This document shows positions 33,212 through 42,231 of a stretch of DNA of 64,000 nt, piece after piece. The first letter of the stretch is position 1. Every line of letters starts with the position of its first letter. A program made the translations under genes and the position numbers. This DNA is from a bacterium. GTDB lineage: Bacteria > Desulfobacterota > Binatia > HRBIN30 > CADEER01. The notes under the pieces were generated by a model that made no database searches, was not told the origin of the DNA, and saw nothing but the letters and a program-made list of their open reading frames with translations. The stretch covers positions 36,127 to 100,126 of the forward strand of contig JAUIGL010000011.1 in the NCBI GenBank assembly GCA_030430165.1. The letters are read 5' to 3'.

Positions 33212-36200
33212 ATGCAGGTTCTCCTAGATCGACTTAGAAGGATTCGAGCCACAGGTTCGGACGGGTTTGAGGGTCTGGTATGTGATCTGCTTTGTTCGGT
33301 AACGAGTCGACCCTTTCGCTTGGTGAAGTCCGGGCCACAGGGGGGACTTGACGGTTTGCAGGACCGAGCTGCGAATACGGTTCGAATCGGCTTTGAGGGG
33401 AAACGTTACGCCAAAGGCCTTCCGCTTGATGCGCTCAAGTACAAGCTATACGAGGCGACGACGAACGAAGCGGGAGTCGATGTATGGGTCCTTGCTACCA
33501 CACGCGGACTAGATGCGGGTGATAGCGAACAGTTGCAGCGTCAAGGCGACGAGAGTGGAGTCGCTGTAGCGATTCTCGACTGGACGGTCTCCCGGTCTCA
33601 GCTTCCCCGTTTAGGCGTTCTTTGTGCTGCCGCTCCGGATGTAGTTACGAAGTTCCTGGGATCCGATCCGGATCTCGAATCAGACTTGGATACGATAAGA
33701 CTGGCTGAAGGCTTTTCTGTCGCCCTCAACGGAATCCGTGACGAGCTTTCTGCTCCCGATGTCGGGTACGCTTCTGTCAAGCTTGCGGCAACTAGGTGGC
33801 TAAGAGAGGCGCTCAACGATCGGACCCTAGCAAAAGCGAGACTGGGCGATCCCTACGGTGATCTGCTTGCCGACTTCCATGTGAGGCGGGAATCTCTCGA
33901 GCAGGGACTTGATGCATGGTGGGGAGAAGGGTGTCCCGAGTCTCCGATCGTACTGCTCGGGGACGAAGGCGTCGGAAAGACCTGGGGCTTTTTATCTTGG
34001 TGGTTAGCTCGTGCCGGTGAGGAAGGTGAGGATTTGCCGCTCACCCTATTTGTCCCAGCGAATCGCATCTCGGGACAATCGGTGCACCAGATCCTTGCAG
34101 ATTCGCTGGCACTTGTATCGGATCACAGGCGGGGAGGTGAGTTTTGGGAGAAGCGGCTTCGCATTTGGGCACCGACTTCCGAACTCAATCCTGCGAGAAG
34201 GATTCTCCTCGTAGTAGATGGCCTCAACCAAAACTGGAAGTTCTCGGAATGGGCTACCTTCCTTGAGGACTTGTTCATCGGCGACCTTGCCGGGCTTGCA
34301 GCCACCGTATTGACCTGTCGTCCCGATCACTGGCGCGTCAGGCTCAAGCGTCTTTCGAACTTTGCTCCGAAGGTGCCTACAGAGCAGCGTGTTTCGTCCT
34401 TCTCTGAGGACGAGCTTTCGGGGCTTCTCGGGATGCACAACCTAGCCTTGGGGGACTTGGACCCGAATCTCCGGGAGATGGCCCGGATTCCGCGACTATT
34501 TCGACTAATCTTGTCAGTGCGAGAAAGACTAAGGGGGCGCGGGGATGTCACAAGAGAGATGGTGGTGGTGGAGGACTGGCGGAGTCGCTTGAATCGGCTC
34601 GGAACTATCCTCCAACCCACGGAAGAGGACTTCGTTGATTTCGTGGCCGAGATAGGCTCGGAGATCCGATCCAGTATCCTCAGTGGCGATCCGGCGACAT
34701 CAAAGCAATACTCGCGAGAACTTCTTGTCGCAAAGCTAGGCCGCGGCAGCGGTGCCACGAGTTCGGAGCTGGGGGCGACCTTAAGCGAGATCGTCGATGG
34801 TCGCTGGTTTGAGAAGGACGCCGATCATCTTTTTCGCCTCAATAATGAGCTAGTCCCCTTCGCGTTGGGGCTTGCTCTCGTCGCGGATCTCAAGGCGCTT
34901 GATCCGGAAGCCCTTGACGGTCGGCTTGCGGATTTCTTCGATCCGCTTCGCGGCCAGGACTTCGCGGTCGAACTCTTGAGAGCGGCATACACCGTCGCTG
35001 CTATTGATTTGGGAGTATCCGACGCACTGAAAGAGCTCCTTCTTGAGGCGTGGATCACTTCCCACAACTTTAGGTCCAAAGATTTCGAGTCTCTCTGGCG
35101 ACTGGGCGCTGCGCATCCCGAGCATTTTTTGAACTTTGCCGAGCGGGTCTGGCTCGGCGAAGCGCGAGGGGGATTGGGTACTGATGAACTCCTCATCAAG
35201 TCCATCGCCAATATGTACGAGTTCGATCATGTGAGACCGTTGGTCGAGGAACGTCTCATTCGATGGCTTAGCACGTACTGGCTGGATCCGTATCGTGGAA
35301 GCTTTATTAGCTTCGATCCAGATGAAGCAAAGGCTCAGAAGAGACGAGACAAGACTGTTTCCCGTGAACGGGCGTGGCGAACTTCATCCAGGCATGGCCA
35401 CGGCACGGATGAGCTTTGGTGTGCTCTCCCGAACTCCCATGCGAGCTGGCTCGCCCATAGGGCGTTGGGGGTGCTCTCTTTCCTTCCTCGGGCGCCTTTC
35501 GTAAATGCCTTTCGGGGGTGGGCGCTCACTCGCGGAATCATGGGGATGGACTGCAATTTCGACTCGGTAGCTTGGGTCCTTCGTCTAAACACCATCGATC
35601 CCGCGGAAACGGTGCATTCGATTTCGAAGATCGGCAAGGAGTTGATCGCTACAGGTGAAGATGTCGGTGTTGATGGAGGGACGTGGCTGCTGAAGGCGCT
35701 TGCGACAGCGGATGCGGTCCGCGATCTCTCCGACGAGACCCTGAAATTCTCGGTTAGGACCTATCCAAACACCGCGCACGTGAGCGAGGGAAGTTCGCGA
35801 GTTGGTTGGAATCACGCAGAAGCCCTCACTTGGCCAAGATCCATTGAGACGCCGCTCGATGCTACAGCAGGCCTGTCGCGTTTCGCGTGTAATCCGAACC
35901 TGAGTCTACCGGACGAAGATTGCGAAGTTCTGGCGCAACTGGCTGAGAGGTCAGCCACGGGCGAGCTATTTGGCTCGCTTCAGGTGACCTCGGCAGACCA
36001 CGCATTCGAAACAGCCTTGCTCGCGCTGGCTCGATGGGCTCCAGGATCGCTCACCGCTCTGATTCGACGTGTTGCGCGGAGTGTAAGCCTCCGATCGCCG
36101 GAGGACATGGTTCGACTGTTGCGCAACTTTGATGGGTGGCTCCTTGCGCTCCATGCGGACGAACTTGCCGAGATAGGAAGGACGACCGGACACTTTTGCA

Positions 36201-37816
36201 ACGCTCTTCAGGTTCAGAAGTTGGTTGAAGAGTATCCAGTCCTCGCCCGAATCCCAGCCCGATTCCAGCGACGGATCCTGAAGGGACTGATCGCTATTAG
36301 GTCGCTCTTCATCGGTGAGGCCGTTGGCCCGCCAGAGTTGGAGGATCAACGGAAACGGGGCTGGGGGGAAGTCGAACAGTACTCACTTCTTGCGCGGCTC
36401 GTCGGGCAGGGGGCAAGCGAGCAGATCGACGCTCTTGCGAGGCTTCCAGATGGTCCCGGACTCTTTCGGAGTTTTGCGCCTGTGCTGGCCGCGCCGAGTC
36501 GGGCGGATTACGAGGTCTTGGCGGAAAAACTCGCCCCGGCCTTGCCGGAATCGATCCTGACGGGCTGGTTGTGGTATCTCCGGCTGGCTCCGCTCGACAA
36601 CATTCCTGACGGGTATGAAGCTGTTGCGTTGTTGTTCACGCATCCCGAACCTCGTGTGCGTCTTCGGGCCTTTCAATTGCTCAACCGGGTTGAGAACCCG
36701 GGTCTCCAACTCGCAATGAGGAACAGTTCTTGGGCGTGTTCCAACGACATGCTTGAGGAGGAAAAGACTGAAGGGTCGGTTGCTCTGTGTCGCTCGGCGG
36801 GCGATTTGCCGGTCGGTGATATTGTGGATCGTGTTGACCGACAAGCGCTGGCCCTACTAGTGGACCGGCGGCAAGCCCGTGACGATGATCTCGATGAGTT
36901 TGCTGACTACGTAAGGTCCGAAATCAGTAACATCATAGCGGGAGATCGGCCGTTTCGGGACTATTGGAACTGGAGAGTCCCTATCGCTGCGGTAAGAGTC
37001 CTCGTGCAGAAGCGTCCTCGGGAAGTGGAGAGCTGGCTCGAGCCGATCCGCAACAACGAACTGGGGTTTTCTGGGGCTTTCTCGAATGTCTTCCCGATCA
37101 TTGCGGTCTGTCACGCTCTTCTGATTGAAGACCCAGAGACCGGAGCAGATCTTTGGCGATCATTGCGAGCTAGTTACGATCGGCATCTGGTCCGAAACGA
37201 CTACTTCGAAAGGCTGCCACTTGCTGTTCCTGCGCATTCTGCGGTTTTGCGGCTTAGGGAGAAGATCGTCGAGGATGCCAAGACTGACTGGGAACTCAAT
37301 GCAATTGCAACGGAGGCCCTCGCGGCGGGCTATGAAGATTGGCTCTTGGAACGAATAGGTCGGGACTTGGATGGGGCCGTTGCGGGGCAGACGGCGAGAG
37401 GTCTCTGCCTCGCAGGCTATCTGGACGCAAGCGCTGCCTCTGAAGCACTATGGGGAGGGAGGCTTCTTCAACCGCCGGCTCGCGGGTGGTTGGACACAGT
37501 CCACTCTCGGGCGAGGGCAAGCTATCACCGAAACCTGTGGGCTCGGCATTGGTTTACTGAGTTCCTTGGTGCGCGCGATTGCGATAACGCGTTCGGCTAC
37601 TTTGAGCTATTCGTGGCTTGTGCGGACAGGCGAGCGAGACACTGGGCGCCGAGCCTCTTCTCTTCATCAAGCGACGGATTGCCTCAGGCGCTCACTCTGC
37701 ACTTCCGAATTCGCTGGCCGGACTTATCCGACGAGCTGGCAAAAGGCACTCGCGAAGCGGGCGATTCCCTATTCGGTGAACGTACCAACACCCAGACCCA
37801 AAGCCCGTGGTTGTGA
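33212..37816 (+). CDS. Avs-like STAND NTPase with N-terminal PD-(D/E)xK nuclease
   Basis: 1534 residues. Residues 10-130 form an Mrr-like nuclease: Glu20, GGLD with Asp47, then FEGKRY with Glu62 and Lys64 (D-x14-E-x-K). The NTPase has Walker A GDEGVGKT at 250-257 and Walker B LLVVDGLNQ with Asp336, followed by TCRPDHWR and a helical region. From about 520 onward the protein is long helical repeats without transmembrane segments, as in sensor arms. Effector-switch-sensor order and size match Avs anti-phage proteins, which sense a phage protein and then cut DNA. The target is unknown. The preceding small membrane protein is a likely partner. Confidence 0.65.
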   Translation: MQVLLDRLRRIRATGSDGFEGLVCDLLCSVTSRPFRLVKSGPQGGLDGLQDRAANTVRIGFEGKRYAKGLPLDALKYKLYEATTNEAGVDVWVLATTRGLDAGDSEQLQRQGDESGVAVAILDWTVSRSQLPRLGVLCAAAPDVVTKFLGSDPDLESDLDTIRLAEGFSVALNGIRDELSAPDVGYASVKLAATRWLREALNDRTLAKARLGDPYGDLLADFHVRRESLEQGLDAWWGEGCPESPIVLLGDEGVGKTWGFLSWWLARAGEEGEDLPLTLFVPANRISGQSVHQILADSLALVSDHRRGGEFWEKRLRIWAPTSELNPARRILLVVDGLNQNWKFSEWATFLEDLFIGDLAGLAATVLTCRPDHWRVRLKRLSNFAPKVPTEQRVSSFSEDELSGLLGMHNLALGDLDPNLREMARIPRLFRLILSVRERLRGRGDVTREMVVVEDWRSRLNRLGTILQPTEEDFVDFVAEIGSEIRSSILSGDPATSKQYSRELLVAKLGRGSGATSSELGATLSEIVDGRWFEKDADHLFRLNNELVPFALGLALVADLKALDPEALDGRLADFFDPLRGQDFAVELLRAAYTVAAIDLGVSDALKELLLEAWITSHNFRSKDFESLWRLGAAHPEHFLNFAERVWLGEARGGLGTDELLIKSIANMYEFDHVRPLVEERLIRWLSTYWLDPYRGSFISFDPDEAKAQKRRDKTVSRERAWRTSSRHGHGTDELWCALPNSHASWLAHRALGVLSFLPRAPFVNAFRGWALTRGIMGMDCNFDSVAWVLRLNTIDPAETVHSISKIGKELIATGEDVGVDGGTWLLKALATADAVRDLSDETLKFSVRTYPNTAHVSEGSSRVGWNHAEALTWPRSIETPLDATAGLSRFACNPNLSLPDEDCEVLAQLAERSATGELFGSLQVTSADHAFETALLALARWAPGSLTALIRRVARSVSLRSPEDMVRLLRNFDGWLLALHADELAEIGRTTGHFCNALQVQKLVEEYPVLARIPARFQRRILKGLIAIRSLFIGEAVGPPELEDQRKRGWGEVEQYSLLARLVGQGASEQIDALARLPDGPGLFRSFAPVLAAPSRADYEVLAEKLAPALPESILTGWLWYLRLAPLDNIPDGYEAVALLFTHPEPRVRLRAFQLLNRVENPGLQLAMRNSSWACSNDMLEEEKTEGSVALCRSAGDLPVGDIVDRVDRQALALLVDRRQARDDDLDEFADYVRSEISNIIAGDRPFRDYWNWRVPIAAVRVLVQKRPREVESWLEPIRNNELGFSGAFSNVFPIIAVCHALLIEDPETGADLWRSLRASYDRHLVRNDYFERLPLAVPAHSAVLRLREKIVEDAKTDWELNAIATEALAAGYEDWLLERIGRDLDGAVAGQTARGLCLAGYLDASAASEALWGGRLLQPPARGWLDTVHSRARASYHRNLWARHWFTEFLGARDCDNAFGYFELFVACADRRARHWAPSLFSSSSDGLPQALTLHFRIRWPDLSDELAKGTREAGDSLFGERTNTQTQSPWL

Positions 37817-37967
37817 GGGGCATCTCAATGAATGGCACGGCGGTTGCGCTTCGCGCGTACCTGGTCGGCGACCTTGCTTCTCGAATTCGGATTCTTCCTC
37901 GCACGCTTCCCGAGTTGCTCGTGATGGTCGAGTGGTGGGTTCGAGTGTATCGAGTACGGTGGAGCGC

Positions 37968-40712
37968 CTAGGGCTGTTTCTTCCGTCTACGCTTTCTGCC
38001 CTTCCCCATTTTGCTTGCTGCTGCACGGCGCTGCCTATCCGCTTTCTTGCGCCGTTCGCGTTTCTCTCCTCGCAAGATGGCAAGTTCGTGTAGGTCCTTT
38101 TCAGTGAGTTTAGCGACCTTTTTTGCCGCTACTTCTCGAGCTTGCGCGGCACTCAGTTTGCTCTCCATCTGGTGGAGAGCTTCTTTATGTACCTCGATGG
38201 CGAGCCTTGGTACGTCTAGTGGATCAGCATCCGAAAAGGCTTGCGCTGGGTCAGGCCCGTACTTGTCGATCAAGTACTCCCGCCGATCCGTGACAGATGC
38301 CCTGAGTTCTAGTTCGCTAGCCTCGACCACCCCACTAAACTTGGTCAGCAAGGTTGCTCGGTCGACGAACTCGATCCCTCCTTGGGAAAGTTCCCAGAGT
38401 AATTGTTCGAATACGAGGTCTGCGTGCTTTGGTGAGGTTGCCTGGGAACTCCACATCCATTGCGCCAGGCCTTCAGGGAGTAGGCAGATCCGGCGCTTTA
38501 GGTTTGGGAGCCGGTCGACCACGCGCGTTGAGCTCACGAAGAACCCGTCGTTGGCTTCTTTGTCGGGCAGTTGCAGTGCTCCGCTCCGTAGACCGTCAAC
38601 GATTAGCGCGACCTCCGCTTCGGCTTGGACCTGGCGGTTGTGCTTGTAGGTGCCCTTGTCGGAGCGTCTTTCAGAGATCTCTCTTTGGATTTCCTCACGC
38701 CGGGCCAGGTAATCGTCGTTGAAGCCAACCCATTCGTCGAACTGCAACGTGCGAATTCCGTGTTCAGCAAGTCGGTCAGCAACTGTATCTCTCGTGAAGT
38801 CATCGCTGTCGTCCACCTTCAACAACCGCCTGATGTACGCAGCGAACGACGCGTCCGGTTGAGTTGTCAGAAAGTAGCCGTCTAGAAATTGGTTTGGACG
38901 ATACCCATCTCTACAGCGGAGAGCGTTGATTAGTTCATGAGATTGTTCACCAACGCGTCGGACGAGTCGGGCTGCCCAGGTAGCGTGCTCGGCCGTTTCA
39001 TTTACGAAGAGATCAGTCGTTGCTAGGAGCGCGCCGGAGCTTGCGAGATTTTCAACAAGGTTTTTCGTGAAGCGATGGGCCGCACCGCCATCCGCCAGGA
39101 GGCAGATGAGAACAGACGCGTCGAGCAGGTAGCAGGTGCCGGCGACCAGATCGAGATCGACCTGCGCGAGAGTCACTGAGGCGCGGGCGAGATGCTGCCC
39201 GAAGTATGCCTGGCAAAGCATGCCGAGAAACAAGGACTCTGCTTCGTTCGGCCTGGTCAGTATGTCTGCCGCTACGTTGATGGCAACCAGCGCCTCGTCG
39301 CGCGTTTCGCAGATAGCAAGGTGCTCGGGCAATTGTTGTACAAGGGATACGGTTCGGCGTGACGCTAGGTCGGAGTCTGAGGTTGCTAGGTTTTGAGCAA
39401 CTCCGAGACCACGCTCTCGGCACAATTGATCGAAGAAGGCCTCTACCGCTTTGCCGGTTCGTCCACGGGCGACCTTCTGAAGTTCCGACGTGTGATTGGA
39501 GACTCGGCCCTCGACGGAACTGCGAAATCGGTCTCTTGTGAGTTGAAGCTGTGCCTCAGCCTCCTCAGTTTTCGATTGATGGTCTGGGGTGAGATTCAGG
39601 CGAGGCTTCGGGGTCACCGACCCGTTTCTCCGAAGAGAGTCCAGGCAATCGACAACCTCGGCTTGGCTAGCTTCTCCCGATTGGTAGAACTGCCGAAGAT
39701 CCTGATCTTGGCTGTCTGGGTGCTCCCTGATGTACGCCAGCACTCTCGCTCCAAGCAGAGACCTCTTTAGGCTTGGATTGTCGGTCGATAGTCCTCCGAT
39801 GTCCAAACTGCTTTGGATCCGCAGGCTCGACGCTATGGGGTGATAGTCTGGAGTGTTGTTGGCTCCGCCTTCCAATCTAATTGAGTGACGCAGAACAAAC
39901 GGTGCATATGCATCGAGAATGCGGTGGAGATCGTCGTGGTCATTCCCTCGCCTGGCGTATGGGATCACCTCAATATTGAAGTCTGTCCGCAGATGCTGTT
40001 GGTGAGTCTTTGCATCCGAGGCCGATGCTGAGCCCTCGTATCCCAGAAAGGCGAAGGAAGGTCGGCCGTGATGCGCGACACGACCAACGGCCTTCAGGAC
40101 ATAGATTAGGTCTTCGTCGTTGAAGCCAAAGCCTATGAAGACGCACCGATGCGCGGTTGCGAGAGCCTTAAGCTTGTCGACGGCGTTGGAGGACGGGTAG
40201 AAATCGTCATAGTCGGACTTCGAAACTACGAGTTGACTGATGCCGTTCGGCAACCTGCTGCCACCGTGGAGGTGCCAGACGATATCGCGAGCTCCTCCTG
40301 TCAGCTTGTGCAGCTCCGATCCCCGGTTCCCGACCGCCACCAATCGTCCGGCGGAACCGTCTTCAAGAAGGTGGTCGTAGTTTGTCGTCACGTGAAGCCG
40401 GAAGGGCCAGTCCGCGAGGCGTTCGTGATGCTTGCCTGGAGTCGTCCCCTGCTCGATCCTTGAGGCCGTGCGAGTGTGGATGTCATCGGTTGAGGTGAGG
40501 GCCGCTAGGAGGTTGAACGCTTCCGGCAGTTTGCCTCTTCTCTCGGAGTCTCGCGCCTTAGTCGTTTTGTGTCCCAGGCGATCAAGTTCCGCAGCGATTC
40601 CGCCGAATAGGGTTGGCCACGTGGGAAGCCCAACATCGGAAGAGATTCCGCTACCGACGACGGAGACTGCCTCGCCGGAATTGAGCAAATCCACGAGTTG
40701 CCTAGAGATCAT
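37968..40712 (-). CDS. SIR2-winged helix-PIN fusion protein, candidate defence effector
   Basis: 914 residues. The N-terminal SIR2-like fold has VVGSGISSDVGLPTW (20-32), TTNYD (Asn111, Asp113), HLHG (147-150) and IGFGFND (193-199), the set of NAD-binding residues in defence-type SIR2 NADases. Residues about 310-372 look like a winged helix (LLGARVLAYIREHPDS...VVDCLDSLRRNG). A PIN-like nuclease follows: LLDASVLI with Asp531 and TTDLFVNETAEHA with Asp567 and Glu572. The last 45 residues are strongly basic (RKKADRQRR, GRKRRRKK), possibly nucleic-acid binding. I know of no described family with this order. It converges on the STAND gene. Confidence 0.65.
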   Translation of the reverse strand: MISRQLVDLLNSGEAVSVVGSGISSDVGLPTWPTLFGGIAAELDRLGHKTTKARDSERRGKLPEAFNLLAALTSTDDIHTRTASRIEQGTTPGKHHERLADWPFRLHVTTNYDHLLEDGSAGRLVAVGNRGSELHKLTGGARDIVWHLHGGSRLPNGISQLVVSKSDYDDFYPSSNAVDKLKALATAHRCVFIGFGFNDEDLIYVLKAVGRVAHHGRPSFAFLGYEGSASASDAKTHQQHLRTDFNIEVIPYARRGNDHDDLHRILDAYAPFVLRHSIRLEGGANNTPDYHPIASSLRIQSSLDIGGLSTDNPSLKRSLLGARVLAYIREHPDSQDQDLRQFYQSGEASQAEVVDCLDSLRRNGSVTPKPRLNLTPDHQSKTEEAEAQLQLTRDRFRSSVEGRVSNHTSELQKVARGRTGKAVEAFFDQLCRERGLGVAQNLATSDSDLASRRTVSLVQQLPEHLAICETRDEALVAINVAADILTRPNEAESLFLGMLCQAYFGQHLARASVTLAQVDLDLVAGTCYLLDASVLICLLADGGAAHRFTKNLVENLASSGALLATTDLFVNETAEHATWAARLVRRVGEQSHELINALRCRDGYRPNQFLDGYFLTTQPDASFAAYIRRLLKVDDSDDFTRDTVADRLAEHGIRTLQFDEWVGFNDDYLARREEIQREISERRSDKGTYKHNRQVQAEAEVALIVDGLRSGALQLPDKEANDGFFVSSTRVVDRLPNLKRRICLLPEGLAQWMWSSQATSPKHADLVFEQLLWELSQGGIEFVDRATLLTKFSGVVEASELELRASVTDRREYLIDKYGPDPAQAFSDADPLDVPRLAIEVHKEALHQMESKLSAAQAREVAAKKVAKLTEKDLHELAILRGEKRERRKKADRQRRAAASKMGKGRKRRRKKQP

Positions 40713-40859
40713 GCAGCTATATCTACCGAGTCAATGACGCTTGCCGCAACAGCACATCCGGCCGGCTGGTCCGAACATTCGCTGCCCTGATCGGCAGGCC
40801 TCGTGTTGGGTGAAAATGTTCCTGATTCTTGGCAGGCCCACTCGGCAGGGTGGTTGGGG

Positions 40860-41387
40860 TCAGTCTGAAGCTGATCGACTAGCCGCCACACCTACCGGGA
40901 CGTCTGGCTCGCTAAGGAGCGAGCGAAGGTAGTCTTCTGCCTCCTCGAGTCGGTCGGGCGGGACGAACCGCTTGAGCACAAACGCCACGGCGTCGATCAT
41001 TCGCTGCACCGCCGAGCGAGTTACAGGGCTTAGGCGTTCCTCAATTGAAGCCAGCCTCCCCCCCATCCTGAGCGTCGCCTCGGCTGAATCGATGGCTCGC
41101 TGAGCCCGCTGCATCGCCGCGTCGACGGCTCCGCTCTTGTCCCTCATCGCATGCTCTCGCATGGAATCGAGGGACGCGCGCGCTTGGGCGAAAACAGGTC
41201 GGAAATCGTAAAGCGATTCCGACCTGAGATGGAATTGGTAAAGCTCTTCGAGGGGTGGGTTCATTTCGAAGAGGTGTTGCACCGTTTCGGGCTTCGCGTG
41301 TTGACCGGTTTTCGTCGCTGACTTCGCGGGACTTTGCCGTATGCCGAGTGCCTCCCTTTTCGTGTAGCCCTTCTTGTTGGAAGACAT
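40860..41387 (-). CDS. Small helical protein of unknown function in the island
   Basis: 175 residues. The start at 41387 has GAGGTG 8 bases upstream. A basic, disordered N-terminus (SSNKKGYTKREALG...) precedes a helical body with DKSGAVDAAMQRAQRAIDSAEATL and RFVPPDRLEEAEDYLRSLL. No motif is recognised. It lies 147 bases upstream of the SIR2-PIN gene, same direction, so it may be the first gene of that operon and could be a sensor or antitoxin partner. Confidence 0.55.
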   Translation of the reverse strand: MSSNKKGYTKREALGIRQSPAKSATKTGQHAKPETVQHLFEMNPPLEELYQFHLRSESLYDFRPVFAQARASLDSMREHAMRDKSGAVDAAMQRAQRAIDSAEATLRMGGRLASIEERLSPVTRSAVQRMIDAVAFVLKRFVPPDRLEEAEDYLRSLLSEPDVPVGVAASRSASD

Positions 41388-41445
41388 AAAGACACACCTC
41401 CATGGGGTTCCGGGTCGCAAGCACGGTCCTTGGCCCCTCCACGCC

Positions 41446-41690
41446 GATTGAAGATTGAAGGGCCGGAAAGCCCATCTGGATTCGGATCTGGATCTTCAAC
41501 CCTCACCTGCTGAAAGCGGGTGAGCGGAGGGGGAGGGATTCGAACCCGGACCTAGAAGATGGTCCAAGTGTAAGATCCAGATCCAGGTGATTGAAGATTA
41601 AAGGGCCGGAAAGCCCATCTGGATTCGGATCTGGATCTTCAACCCTCACCTGCTGAAAGCGGGTGAGCGGAGGGGGAGGGATTCGAACCC
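41446..41690. repeat. Tandem 102-bp duplication including the tRNA-Ser 3' end
   Basis: The blocks 41446-41547 and 41589-41690 agree over 102 bases with very few differences. Each runs from GATTGAAGATT through CATCTGGATTCGGATCTGG and ends in the last 23 bases of the tRNA-Ser gene (GGAGGGGGAGGGATTCGAAC). The first copy breaks off after CGAACCC, so a third tRNA-Ser fragment lies 143 bases from the intact gene. The pieces AAGATCCAGATCCAG and CTGGATCTT are inverted repeats around the site, possibly recombinase arm sites. Confidence 0.75.
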
Positions 41691-41754
41691 CCGGAGGCTT
41701 TCACCTCACCGGTTTTCAAGACCGGCGCCTTAAACCGGACTCGGCCACCCCTCC
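41668..41754 (-). tRNA. tRNA-Ser (TGA)
   Basis: 87 nt with a long variable arm as in class II tRNAs. Acceptor GGAGGGG/CCCCTCC, anticodon arm CCGGT-CTTGAAA-ACCGG giving TGA, variable stem GAGG/CCTC, T arm GGGGG-TTCGAAT-CCCTC, discriminator G. CCA is not encoded. Its 3' end faces the island, so it is the reconstituted insertion site. Confidence 0.92.
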
Positions 41755-41878
41755 GATAGGGCTTGCGGGTTGCTCCGGCAGCCCTTCTGGATAACGCGAA
41801 CGGCTGGGTCGCTCAATCGCTGGCCGGCTCAGCTCGACTCCTGCGGCGGCGGGCGACTGGGACGAGGTCGGCTGCGTC

Positions 41879-42088
41879 TCAGGTTGCGTACAGGAAGGTG
41901 ACGACGGTGATCAGGACTACCGCGGCGCAGCCGACGGCGATGGCGAGGTGGCGTGAGCGACTGGCGATCGGGAAGAAGATGCGGCCGCAGTGGGGGCACG
42001 GGCTGGGCATCCAGCCCTCCGGGATCGGACTCTCGCGCCCGCAGAAGTCACAGCGCGCGACGTCGGTTGCTTTCGCTTTCGAAGTCAT
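41879..42088 (-). CDS. Small zinc-ribbon membrane protein
   Basis: 69 residues from the ATG at 42088. Two CxxC pairs (CDFC at about 13-16 and CPHC at about 31-34) form a zinc ribbon, followed by one transmembrane helix (about 47-66, LAIAVGCAAVVLITVVTFLY). Function unknown. It lies just outside the right border of the island, in host-like base composition. Confidence 0.6.
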   Translation of the reverse strand: MTSKAKATDVARCDFCGRESPIPEGWMPSPCPHCGRIFFPIASRSRHLAIAVGCAAVVLITVVTFLYAT

Positions 42089-42231
42089 GGTGACCGAGAT
42101 CACTAGTGAAAAGTATCGTCCTCCTGACTCGCCGCGGCAAGTCCAATCCGGCGACGGATTGGGGTTTGTCGCTTGACCTAAGCGGGGCATCCTCTCAAGG
42201 TTGGGCGAATCGCGGGGGAGGGATGCGCTAA

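Larger units (their letters stand above)
31398..41754. mobile_element. Genomic island at tRNA-Ser(TGA), about 10.3 kb, defence-type cargo
   Basis: A tRNA-Ser 3' half at the left and an intact tRNA-Ser at the right, in the same orientation, flank five genes. Sampled lines inside run about 47-57% GC against about 60-75% outside, and codon use shifts accordingly. No integrase, transposase or transfer gene is present, so the element is either mobilised in trans or decayed. The cargo (HEPN-like, nuclease-STAND, SIR2-PIN) is typical of anti-phage islands. Confidence 0.7.
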
